NCBI GenBank assembly: GCA_020439605.1 | Contig: JAGQSI010000015.1 | Coordinates: 1-15,827, forward strand | Reading direction: 5' to 3' | From: Acidimicrobiales bacterium | GTDB lineage: Bacteria > Actinomycetota > Acidimicrobiia > Acidimicrobiales > Iamiaceae | Length of the DNA: 15,827 bases | Part shown: positions 1-6,348 of the stretch, piece by piece | How the letters are laid out: the number at the start of each line of letters is the position of its first letter | How positions within the stretch are numbered: position 1 is the first letter of the stretch | Position numbers and translations under genes: made by a program | Notes under the pieces: generated by a model | What the model was told of the DNA's origin: nothing | The model's database searches: none | The model's input: the letters and a program-made list of their open reading frames with translations, nothing else

Positions 1-372
1 GTCCCCGGAGACCGAGCCATTTGGAAAGCGGATGGGATCATCGAGTTGCTCGGGCGGGATTCGGTCACCATCAATTCCGGTGGCGAGAAGATCTTTGCTG
101 AAGAAGTTGAGCAGGCCTTGGCCCATCACCCGGATGTCTATGACGTAATAGTCGTTGGTCGCCCTAGTGAACAATGGGGATCTGAGGTAGTGGCGATAGT
201 CCAGGTAGCGGACGGTTCAGTTGTGACCAGCGAAGATCTCCTAGCTGAAGCGGTAAAGCACATCGCTCGCTACAAGCTCCCTAAGGCCTTTGTCTTCCGA
301 ACAGAACTTGTGCGCTCCCCCGCCGGAAAAGCGGACTATCGCTGGGCACGAGAGCAAGCCCTCGACGCCTAG
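1..372 (+). CDS. Acyl-CoA synthetase / AMP-forming ligase, C-terminal part (5' end outside the window)
   Basis: The reading frame is open from base 1 and encodes the last 123 residues of an ANL-superfamily adenylating enzyme, which makes an acyl-adenylate and then an acyl-CoA thioester. Seen directly: a GDRA motif at the left edge, the hinge motif GRDSVTINSGGEKIFAEEVE (fragment residues 17-36) that joins the large and small domains, and the small domain ending in SPAGKADYRW, whose lysine is the usual catalytic A10 lysine. There is no carrier-protein or other domain after it, so the enzyme ends like a free-standing fatty-acid or related acyl-CoA ligase. The substrate cannot be told because the binding pocket is encoded upstream. 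An internal TTG at 46 is not a likely start, since family homology runs through it to base 1. The gene converges on coaE, and the stop codons overlap. Confidence 0.9.
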   Translation, partial: VPGDRAIWKADGIIELLGRDSVTINSGGEKIFAEEVEQALAHHPDVYDVIVVGRPSEQWGSEVVAIVQVADGSVVTSEDLLAEAVKHIARYKLPKAFVFRTELVRSPAGKADYRWAREQALDA

Positions 373-989
373 GGGTTGGGACCGAACTTCGGATCATCAC
401 GAAGAGACTCGATCCATTTCCAAGCCTTATCAACCTGTTGTTCAAGTTCTGGAAAGCTCAGGTTGTTGTCGATGGTGAAATCTGAACGAGCTAGACGCTG
501 TTGTCTCGAAGCCTGCCTCGCTATGCGCGCCCGAGCGTCGGCTTCACGGAACTCGCGGTGTTGCACGAGGCGCGCCACCGCAAGTTCGGGATCTATATCC
601 ACCACAATCAGCCCCGCCATATCGTCTCTGCCGGACTCGACCAGCAAGGGCACATCGAGGATCACAATGTCCCCGCTCATCCTTGCCTCGTCGAGTCGAC
701 GTTCGATTTCGATATAGACGGCTGGATGAACAATTGCACCGAGATCTGCAAGGGCCTGAGAATCGTTGAACACGATGTCTGCCACATGATCCCTGCGCAG
801 ACATCCATCCTGATCCAAGATCTCTGCCCCGAACCGTTCGACCATCGCAGCCAAAACTGCTTGGCCCGGCGCCTGCAGCTCATGAACGATCGCGTCCGCG
901 TCGACTATCTCCGCGCCACGCTCACCAAGCATCTTGGACACGGTGGACTTTCCAGATCCGATTCCACCGGTCAGACCAATCAGCAACAT
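369..989 (-). CDS. coaE: Dephospho-CoA kinase
   Basis: This 206-residue protein carries out the last step of coenzyme A synthesis, ATP-dependent phosphorylation of the 3'-hydroxyl of dephospho-CoA, in the cytoplasm. It begins directly with the P-loop strand: LLIGLTGGIGSGKST, with the Walker A lysine at residue 14. It then shows DADAI (30-34), the family HPAV (88-91), DVPLLVES (112-119), and an arginine-rich lid around 153-160. Length is normal for the family. I chose the ATG at 989 because CoaE proteins start right before the P-loop. The frame also offers a TTG at 1010 and a GTG at 1007. A TAnnnT element (TACCGT, 997-1002) sits 7 nt before the ATG and no Shine-Dalgarno sequence is visible, which fits a leaderless message. 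The gene is divergent from the histidine kinase and convergent with the acyl-CoA ligase. Confidence 0.93.
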   Translation of the reverse strand: MLLIGLTGGIGSGKSTVSKMLGERGAEIVDADAIVHELQAPGQAVLAAMVERFGAEILDQDGCLRRDHVADIVFNDSQALADLGAIVHPAVYIEIERRLDEARMSGDIVILDVPLLVESGRDDMAGLIVVDIDPELAVARLVQHREFREADARARIARQASRQQRLARSDFTIDNNLSFPELEQQVDKAWKWIESLRDDPKFGPNP

Positions 990-996
990 CAGCCCA

Positions 997-1002
997 ACGG
1001 TA
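997..1002 (-). promoter_or_regulatory. Putative -10 element of coaE (leaderless)
   Basis: TACCGT on the minus strand ends 7 nt before the coaE ATG. It fits the TAnnnT pattern known for leaderless actinobacterial genes. No clear -35 box is visible, as is common for this class. Confidence 0.4.
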
Positions 1003-1068
1003 GCCACCAATCTCAGCGAGTCCTAGCACCGCCCGGGCCAATTGCATCCACACTCGGCCTGTGGGTCC

Positions 1069-1074
1069 TAGCCT
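1069..1074 (+). promoter_or_regulatory. Putative -10 element of the histidine kinase gene (leaderless)
   Basis: TAGCCT ends 7 nt before the ATG at 1082, and no Shine-Dalgarno sequence is visible. A TTGCAT lies at 1042-1047, but its 21-nt spacing is too long for a standard -35 box. The element supports ATG 1082 over the upstream GTG at 1061. Confidence 0.35.
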
Positions 1075-1081
1075 GACGGTG

Positions 1082-2845
1082 ATGGCCGTAGCCGACCGAA
1101 CTGACTCCACAACCAAAGAGTCCGACGCGCCAGACGTGCACGAGCGGGCCGAGCCAAACCCGACGATGGGGTTATTTCCTACGGTCATGGCCGAAGGCCC
1201 CACAGACCAGGTAGCAGCATTCAGGCCCGCGATTCTTGGTATTCGCGGCGGTACCACAATCGTGTCTGTTGGCCTTGCTAGCGCCGCCTTCACCGAAAGC
1301 GATCTCTGGGTAATCGGCTGGTGCGTAGTCGTAGTCCTCTACAACGTGTTTCGCATCGTGCGGCCTCTGCGCTACTTCGATGACACAGCCAGCATCGTGC
1401 GGGTACTCGGCGAAGTGGCCTTTCACACCATCGCTGTTGCGGCAACCGGCTACTGGGAGTCACCGTTTGTTTTCGCTCTCATAACCGCTGTGATGGTTGC
1501 TGGATTCGCCCGAGGTTTCGCTTTTGCCATCAGAGCCAGTATCACGGCGAGTCTCGCTATCGGCTTGCCCTACCTGTTGATGGAAGGTACGGGGGTTCTC
1601 CATCTGAGAACCACTGCACAGTGGACCGTAGAGCTAACACTCGTGGCGCTGATCGCCGGCTACGCACGACGAGTAACCGGAGAAGCAGACCGAGCTCATT
1701 CCATCGCGCTTGACCGCCTTGGGCGTCTTGCAGATGCCAACACGTTGCTCTATTCGCTGCACCGTGTGGCCCAATCCCTTCCCGCTTCGCTCGACATGGG
1801 CGAGGTTCTTGATACGACGATGGGCAGGCTCCGTGACCTGTTCGACTTTGATGGCGCGGTACTTCTCATCCTCGATGACACTGACGGAGCCTGGGTCACC
1901 GCAAGATGGGATGGACCAAGACCGGCAAGCACATACCGGACCACCGAACTAGCTGACCCGCTGATCGAGGCTTTGGCCGTGCGCCAGCCGGTGGTTGTAT
2001 CGGACACCATCAAACATGGTGGAGGTGTCTCAGCAGAGATGGGCTCGGGCCTCTACGCCGCACTTCCAGCACGAGAATCCACGGTGGGCCTGATTGCCCT
2101 CGAGCACCGCAAGGCATCGCATTTCACCCATCGAGACGTTGAGCTTCTCAGTGGTTTCGTCGAGCCAGCAGCTCTTGCTATCGACAACGCCCGCTGGTTC
2201 AGCAGACTGCGAACGGTGGGAGCAGACGAGGAACGCACCAGGATCGCCCGCGACCTTCACGATCGCATTGGTCAGTCTCTCGCCTATCTCGCATTTGAGC
2301 TCGACCGGATCACCAAGGCAAACACACAGGGCAAGCCGGTCGGCGATCATCTTGAACAGCTCCGTGGAGACGTGCGTGGCGTAATTGGCGAAGTGCGAGA
2401 CACGCTCTATGACCTTCGCACAGACGTAACCGACGCCAAGGACCTAGCGAGCATCCTCAGCGAGTTCCTCGCGCGAGTTGAGCAGCGAAGCTCCCTAGCA
2501 ACGGAGCTGGTTCTAGACGTGGATGGGCGCCTACCGCTTCTGCAGGAACGGGAGCTGTGGAGAATTGCTCAAGAAGCAATAACCAACGTGGAACGTCACG
2601 CCAAGGCGACAAGGGTCTCTGTTCGCTGGAAGACCACCGGAGCCGAGGCGGTGCTCGTGATCAAGGACGACGGCATCGGTTTCCCGGAGTCCAACGCTGG
2701 CCGCCTCGACAGCTATGGCATTGTCGGCATGCGTGAGCGAGCCGCTTCCATTGGCGCCACCCTCGAAATCTCTGGATCTCCCGGTCGGGGAACTGTGGTG
2801 AAATGCGAGATAACTCCCGTTCCAGCCTCACGATCCAAGCGGTGA
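1082..2845 (+). CDS. Membrane sensor histidine kinase (NarL/DegS-type HPK7) with GAF domain
   Basis: This is a 587-residue sensor kinase; numbering is from ATG 1082. About 45 polar residues are followed by several hydrophobic segments, roughly 48-66, 74-92, 107-123, 128-148, 150-168 and 181-195, so the input region is a multi-span membrane domain. A GAF-like domain follows at about 235-370. The HisKA_3 dimerisation box is RIARDLHDRIGQSL, with the predicted phosphoacceptor His393. The HATPase domain has the N box ELWRIAQEAITNVERHAK (Asn502), DDGIGF, and the closing GMRERA and GRGT glycine-rich motifs. The signal is unknown. The next gene, 58 bp downstream on the same strand, encodes a matching NarL-type regulator, so the two form a two-component system. 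Start alternatives are GTG 1061, ATG 1166 and ATG 1187. I chose 1082 because of the -10 element just upstream. The pair converges on the Tad pilus operon. Confidence 0.9.
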   Translation: MAVADRTDSTTKESDAPDVHERAEPNPTMGLFPTVMAEGPTDQVAAFRPAILGIRGGTTIVSVGLASAAFTESDLWVIGWCVVVVLYNVFRIVRPLRYFDDTASIVRVLGEVAFHTIAVAATGYWESPFVFALITAVMVAGFARGFAFAIRASITASLAIGLPYLLMEGTGVLHLRTTAQWTVELTLVALIAGYARRVTGEADRAHSIALDRLGRLADANTLLYSLHRVAQSLPASLDMGEVLDTTMGRLRDLFDFDGAVLLILDDTDGAWVTARWDGPRPASTYRTTELADPLIEALAVRQPVVVSDTIKHGGGVSAEMGSGLYAALPARESTVGLIALEHRKASHFTHRDVELLSGFVEPAALAIDNARWFSRLRTVGADEERTRIARDLHDRIGQSLAYLAFELDRITKANTQGKPVGDHLEQLRGDVRGVIGEVRDTLYDLRTDVTDAKDLASILSEFLARVEQRSSLATELVLDVDGRLPLLQERELWRIAQEAITNVERHAKATRVSVRWKTTGAEAVLVIKDDGIGFPESNAGRLDSYGIVGMRERAASIGATLEISGSPGRGTVVKCEITPVPASRSKR

Positions 2846-2903
2846 GCGTGCCGCTGTGAAAAGATGACCACATAACGCCAACCCTCTAGCTCGAAAGGCC
2901 CCA

Positions 2904-3554
2904 ATGGCCATCCGTCTGATGCTCGCAGATGACCATCGCATGTTGCGCGAAGGACTTCGGCGGTCCCTAACCGATGAAGGCCTAGATGTTGTGGCGGAAG
3001 CATCAGACGGTGAAGAAGCCGTCCAGGTTGCCAGCACCGTTCTGCCAGATGTGATCTTGATGGACGTGACCATGCCGGAGGTGGATGGCGTAGAGGCAAC
3101 CCGCCGGATCCATCAGCGTCACCCCGAAATCAGAATCGTGATGCTCACAATGCATGCGGACCAAAGCGTGATCGCAGAGGCTTTACGCGCCGGTGCCTCG
3201 GGATATCTGGTTAAAGATTGTTCGATAGAAGAGATCGCAGAGGCGGTACGTCTTGCCGCCAATGAGAACTCCTCTCTGTCGCCAGAACTGGCCAACGCGA
3301 TGCTGAAGGAGGTGCGCCAACTTGATAGCGGTTCAGGAGAGGTTGATGCTGAACAACTCGTTACCAAACGCGAGATTGAGGTCCTTCAGCTGATTGCCGA
3401 TGGCTGTTCCACCCCCGAGGTGGCCGAGCAGCTCTACATCAGCCAAAAGACCGTGAAGAATCACTTGGCGAGCATCTACCACAAGCTCGATGCAAGAGAC
3501 AGAACCCAAGCGGTACTACAGGCCGTGCGAATGGGAATCGTCAGGCTCAACTAG
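2904..3554 (+). CDS. NarL/FixJ-family (LuxR-type) response regulator
   Basis: This is a 216-residue DNA-binding response regulator. The receiver domain (about 3-120) has the acidic pair D9/D10, phosphoacceptor Asp54 in LMDVTMP, Thr82 and Lys104. The C-terminal LuxR/GerE helix-turn-helix (about 152-214) reads TKREIEVLQLIADGCSTPEV and then ISQKTVKNHLASIYHKL, the usual recognition helix pattern. All switch residues are present, so it should be phosphorylated by the kinase encoded just upstream. The start is well supported: GAAAGG at 2893-2898 lies 5 nt before the ATG. Its targets are not visible from the sequence. Its end faces the flp end of the Tad operon only 32 bp away, so control of the pilus is a reasonable guess but unproven. 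Confidence 0.93.
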   Translation: MAIRLMLADDHRMLREGLRRSLTDEGLDVVAEASDGEEAVQVASTVLPDVILMDVTMPEVDGVEATRRIHQRHPEIRIVMLTMHADQSVIAEALRAGASGYLVKDCSIEEIAEAVRLAANENSSLSPELANAMLKEVRQLDSGSGEVDAEQLVTKREIEVLQLIADGCSTPEVAEQLYISQKTVKNHLASIYHKLDARDRTQAVLQAVRMGIVRLN

Positions 3555-3561
3555 CCGAACC

Positions 3562-3579
3562 GCCAGACAGCCATCTGGC
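3562..3579. terminator. Small hairpin between convergent genes
   Basis: GCCAGA (3562-3567) pairs with TCTGGC (3574-3579) around a 6-nt loop. It fills most of the 32-bp gap between the response regulator and flp stop codons, where a two-way terminator would be expected. The stem is short and there is no T-run on either strand, so support is weak. Confidence 0.3.
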
Positions 3580-3586
3580 CCGCTAT

Positions 3587-3811
3587 CTACGGATTGGTAG
3601 AAGTTGGGCAGGAGTTGCCGAGCGTCCCGTCGTAGGCGGCTTCGATGCAGTTCTTGGACTTACCAAAGCCGGCATTGTTGCTCGCTCCAAAGAATGAGAC
3701 CGCTCCAAAGACCACCACTGCGATCAGTGAGAGCAGAAGCGCATACTCAACTAGGCCTGCACCGAATTCCGATTTTTTGGTTGCTGGACGCACTTTGTGG
3801 TGGTGGCTCAT
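3587..3811 (-). CDS. flp: Flp-type type IVb pilin, Tad pilus major subunit
   Basis: This is a 74-residue prepilin. A short, basic, histidine-containing leader (residues 1-17) ends in SEFG. It is followed by AGLVEYALLL, the Flp signature with Glu at position +5 and Tyr at +6 of the mature chain. Cleavage by a TadV/CpaA-type peptidase after Gly17 would leave 57 residues. A hydrophobic helix of about 20 residues follows (about 24-43), then a small polar tail. The tail carries two cysteines (Cys55 and Cys68), which could form a disulfide outside the cell; many Flp pilins are shorter and lack such a tail. The ATG at 3811 is strongly supported by GGGAGGAA (3815-3822) just upstream; the frame extends further 5' but without pilin-like sequence. 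It is the last gene of the Tad operon, 73 bp after the GT-C-like gene, and may have its own promoter. Confidence 0.93.
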   Translation of the reverse strand: MSHHHKVRPATKKSEFGAGLVEYALLLSLIAVVVFGAVSFFGASNNAGFGKSKNCIEAAYDGTLGNSCPTSTNP

Positions 3812-3859
3812 AGCTTCCTCCCAAGAATCTGAAGAAAGTATCGACAGTTTTCGCCCTGA

Positions 3860-3888
3860 ACTACATAGGCCGTTATGCCCAACGTCAC
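3860..3888 (-). promoter_or_regulatory. Possible promoter of flp
   Basis: On the minus strand, GTGACG (3883-3888) and TGTAGT (3860-3865) are separated by 17 nt and lie about 50 nt before the flp start. Each matches the vegetative consensus at four of six bases. A separate promoter would make sense, because the fibre subunit is needed in far larger amounts than the assembly machine. The match is weak. Confidence 0.25.
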
Positions 3889-5411
3889 TTGGACTTTGCT
3901 GGCACTGCCACAACCCATTTCTTGTTCTCGTACACGACTACCCAACCGTTGTCGGGGTCTTCTAGCCAAGAACTCAAATAGCTGTCGGTGTCCCAGAGCA
4001 CAGCGGTAGCTCGAGCCTCGCTGAGAACCCTCGAAAAGTCCCCATCTTCGCTGGTCAGCTCGGAGTAGTTCCTGATCAATTCGATCGGATACATGTCTAC
4101 GCGGTCATCGATATAGGTTCGCACTTCATCGGGACCAAAGCGCATCTCGAAGTAGTTGCCAACGAAATCCCTGGTCACGACCCTCGAATCCGGGCCGAGA
4201 AGATCGTTTTGTTGCATCCATTTAGCCGCCTTGACCGGGTAGTCAACCAGATTGGTGTTTGGTTGCCTTACCCCGACACCTACAAGAACTAGAGCAAACA
4301 CCCCAACAATCATCCGTACTGGCACAAGCTTCGGTGACTTTCGCAAGGACGACACGCTGCCCAAGCCACCAGCTCCGGCGACCATTGCAGGGATGATCAC
4401 CAGGCTTGCGTGGACGATGTTGCGGGTGCTCTGTAGCGAGATGCCAACAAACAGCACCAAGGGAACGAAGTTGCGCCATTTCCGGGCCCGCAACAGGACC
4501 AGACCAACAGCAATGACCGCCTGTAGAGCAAAGAACAGCTCTACTGGCTCTTGCCAGGTAGGGGGCTGCCATTCGACAACCGCAGAGAACGCCTCACGAC
4601 GTTCAAGCAATTGAAAAGGAAAGGTAAGCAACTTGAGCCCCACTGGACTCGCAATCCCGCCGAGGATTGTGCCCAATGCCGCCCACCCCAGAACCTTGAG
4701 CTCAACTGTTGGACGGTCCCTGTCCAAGAACCTACCGAACCCATATGCCACGATCGCGGCGAGACCCAGCGGGAAAGAGCCATGGACATTGACCCACAGC
4801 CACATGAGCGGCACCATCCACCGGGGGTCCAACCGGTTCTCAACGGCAAAGATCACCGCTAGTAGCGCAACAAGACTGAAAATGAGGGGCCTCTCCACCC
4901 AGGCTCCAGCGCCGATGCCCAACACCGGTACCGCTATTGCGAGCCGGCCAACTAGTCCATCTGCTGGCTCGGTCAACTTCCACACCAGATAGGCGCACAA
5001 GCCGCTCAGGATCCCAACCATCAGCCTGATACCGACTAGACCAAAGGTCTGATCGAGCAGCGCGTATATCACGCTCGCTCCCCAACTCTGAACGGTCCAG
5101 GGGTGGCCCAGGGCTGTGAATGAGTACGGGTCAGACGTCGGTATGGAACCGGTGTCGAGTATCAGATGTCCGGTAGCGAGGTGTGTGAAGAAGCTGTTGT
5201 CATGTAGAGAACTGCTACCAACACGAAACCCCACCGCCGCAAACACAATCCCGACGATTTGGCCGACGCATACGCCGGTGCTGTTCGCCGTATCGTCCTC
5301 GTTCGCCTCTGCAGCCTCGCCGACCAAAGCCGACTCGGTTGGCCCATCTGAGCCATTCGAGATAGCCGTTGAGCCGTCAGCGTTGACCACCTCGGGCTGA
5401 TCGTTTGTCAC
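3885..5411 (-). CDS. GT-C-like polytopic membrane protein in the Tad operon, function unknown
   Basis: This is a 508-residue protein that I cannot assign to a named gene. It has an acidic, low-complexity N-terminal tail (1-45), then about eight to ten hydrophobic segments (about 47-380), then a soluble C-terminal domain (about 385-508). The first large loop has HDNSF (70-74) and SDPYSFTALGHPW (93-105). Later loops have ERPLIFSL (173-180), NVHGSF (208-213) and an Arg-Asn pair (330-331). The C-terminal domain has RDFVGNYF (414-421) and a DDRVDMY segment (435-441). This layout resembles the GT-C fold of integral-membrane glycosyltransferases that use lipid-linked sugars, with an acidic first loop and an outside C-terminal domain. 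That is pattern recognition, not proof. Its GTG start lies 4 nt after the tadC stop, so it is part of the operon. Sitting between tadC and flp, it could glycosylate the pilin or another surface product. Confidence 0.75.
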   Translation of the reverse strand: MTNDQPEVVNADGSTAISNGSDGPTESALVGEAAEANEDDTANSTGVCVGQIVGIVFAAVGFRVGSSSLHDNSFFTHLATGHLILDTGSIPTSDPYSFTALGHPWTVQSWGASVIYALLDQTFGLVGIRLMVGILSGLCAYLVWKLTEPADGLVGRLAIAVPVLGIGAGAWVERPLIFSLVALLAVIFAVENRLDPRWMVPLMWLWVNVHGSFPLGLAAIVAYGFGRFLDRDRPTVELKVLGWAALGTILGGIASPVGLKLLTFPFQLLERREAFSAVVEWQPPTWQEPVELFFALQAVIAVGLVLLRARKWRNFVPLVLFVGISLQSTRNIVHASLVIIPAMVAGAGGLGSVSSLRKSPKLVPVRMIVGVFALVLVGVGVRQPNTNLVDYPVKAAKWMQQNDLLGPDSRVVTRDFVGNYFEMRFGPDEVRTYIDDRVDMYPIELIRNYSELTSEDGDFSRVLSEARATAVLWDTDSYLSSWLEDPDNGWVVVYENKKWVVAVPAKSK

Positions 5412-5415
5412 TCGC

Positions 5416-6336
5416 CTAGAACGAGTTGGAGATGTTGATGATGGCGGGGCCGATAACTACCACGAACAAAGCGGGGAAGACGCAGAACACCATGGGGATC
5501 ATCATCTTCACCGGTGCCTTCTGGGCCTTTTCCTGGGCCATCTGGCGACGCTTGATGCGCATTTCATCTGCCTGTGCACGCAGCACTCGTCCAATGGAGA
5601 AACCGAAGGTGTCCGCCTGGATGATGGCCAACACGAACGAGCGAAGCTCCGGTACGTCGGCACGCTTTTCCATGGCTCTCATCGCATCGGCTCGACTTGA
5701 GCCGGCTCGCACTTCACCGAGCATCCTGGCGAATTCCTGGGTGAGAGCGCCCGGCACCGATGCCACAGTGCGGTCCAAAGCCTGTTCGAAACCAAGACCT
5801 GCCTCAACGCTGATCACCAAGAGGTCCAACACGTCAGGCAACATGACCTTGATCTCGGCTTGTCTTTCCTCAACCCTTCGATTGAGCAGGCCGTCAGGCC
5901 CCAGCACCAACAACAGGACCAGCAATAGCGCCAGAACCAGGGCCATCATCCCCGACATTGCGAGCACGACGAACACCAAGATGAGAGCCACTGGCACGAG
6001 TGCTACGCCGATCACCTTGATGGCGATAAAGCGGTCCACCGCATCAGGCGAGTTGATACCTGCTGCGAGAAGACGCCCACGAACCTTGGTCGAGTAACCA
6101 TCAGGAGTGAACCGCTTACCCAGCTCCACCAGGCGTTCCATCAGTGGCGCAACAGTTCGTTGCGACATTGGCTTCAACAGCTCTTGGTCCCGGACGTTCT
6201 GGACCTCGTAGTCCTCTAGCTGACGCAGAGAGGCTCTGACCGTTGCCTTCTCGTCTGCGCCAGACGCAACGATCCAGATGATCAATCCGATCGCGCCTGC
6301 AAGCAGTAGGAGAGGAAACATGAGTGAAATATCCAT
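5416..6336 (-). CDS. tadC: Tad pilus assembly platform protein TadC (T2SSF family)
   Basis: This 306-residue inner-membrane protein partners TadB to form the platform on which the TadA ATPase acts. It has an N-terminal membrane helix (about 4-25), a cytoplasmic segment with the conserved RGRLLAAGI (86-94), and a hydrophobic hairpin (about 104-146). The T2SSF domain follows, with the TadC signature LPDVLDLLVISVEAGLGFEQ (166-185), FVLAIIQADTFG (234-245), and a basic stretch RIKRRQMAQEKAQKAP (260-275). A closing membrane helix spans about 278-302. Length is usual for TadC. The ATG at 6336 is preceded by GAGGAG (6345-6350) at 8 nt, within the end of tadB; the genes are 12 nt apart, which suggests coupled translation. 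Confidence 0.93.
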   Translation of the reverse strand: MDISLMFPLLLLAGAIGLIIWIVASGADEKATVRASLRQLEDYEVQNVRDQELLKPMSQRTVAPLMERLVELGKRFTPDGYSTKVRGRLLAAGINSPDAVDRFIAIKVIGVALVPVALILVFVVLAMSGMMALVLALLLVLLLVLGPDGLLNRRVEERQAEIKVMLPDVLDLLVISVEAGLGFEQALDRTVASVPGALTQEFARMLGEVRAGSSRADAMRAMEKRADVPELRSFVLAIIQADTFGFSIGRVLRAQADEMRIKRRQMAQEKAQKAPVKMMIPMVFCVFPALFVVVIGPAIINISNSF

Positions 6337-6348
6337 TTATCTGTCTCC

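Noticed and set aside
501..1076. 191-codon open frame on the + strand opposite coaE
   Set aside because: It lies antisense to a clear CoaE with intact motifs, and its product shows no recognisable domain or hydrophobic pattern. It is a by-product of codon bias.
5426..6097. 223-codon open frame on the + strand opposite tadC
   Set aside because: The product is rich in Ser, Arg and Thr with no family features, and tadC on the other strand is unmistakable.
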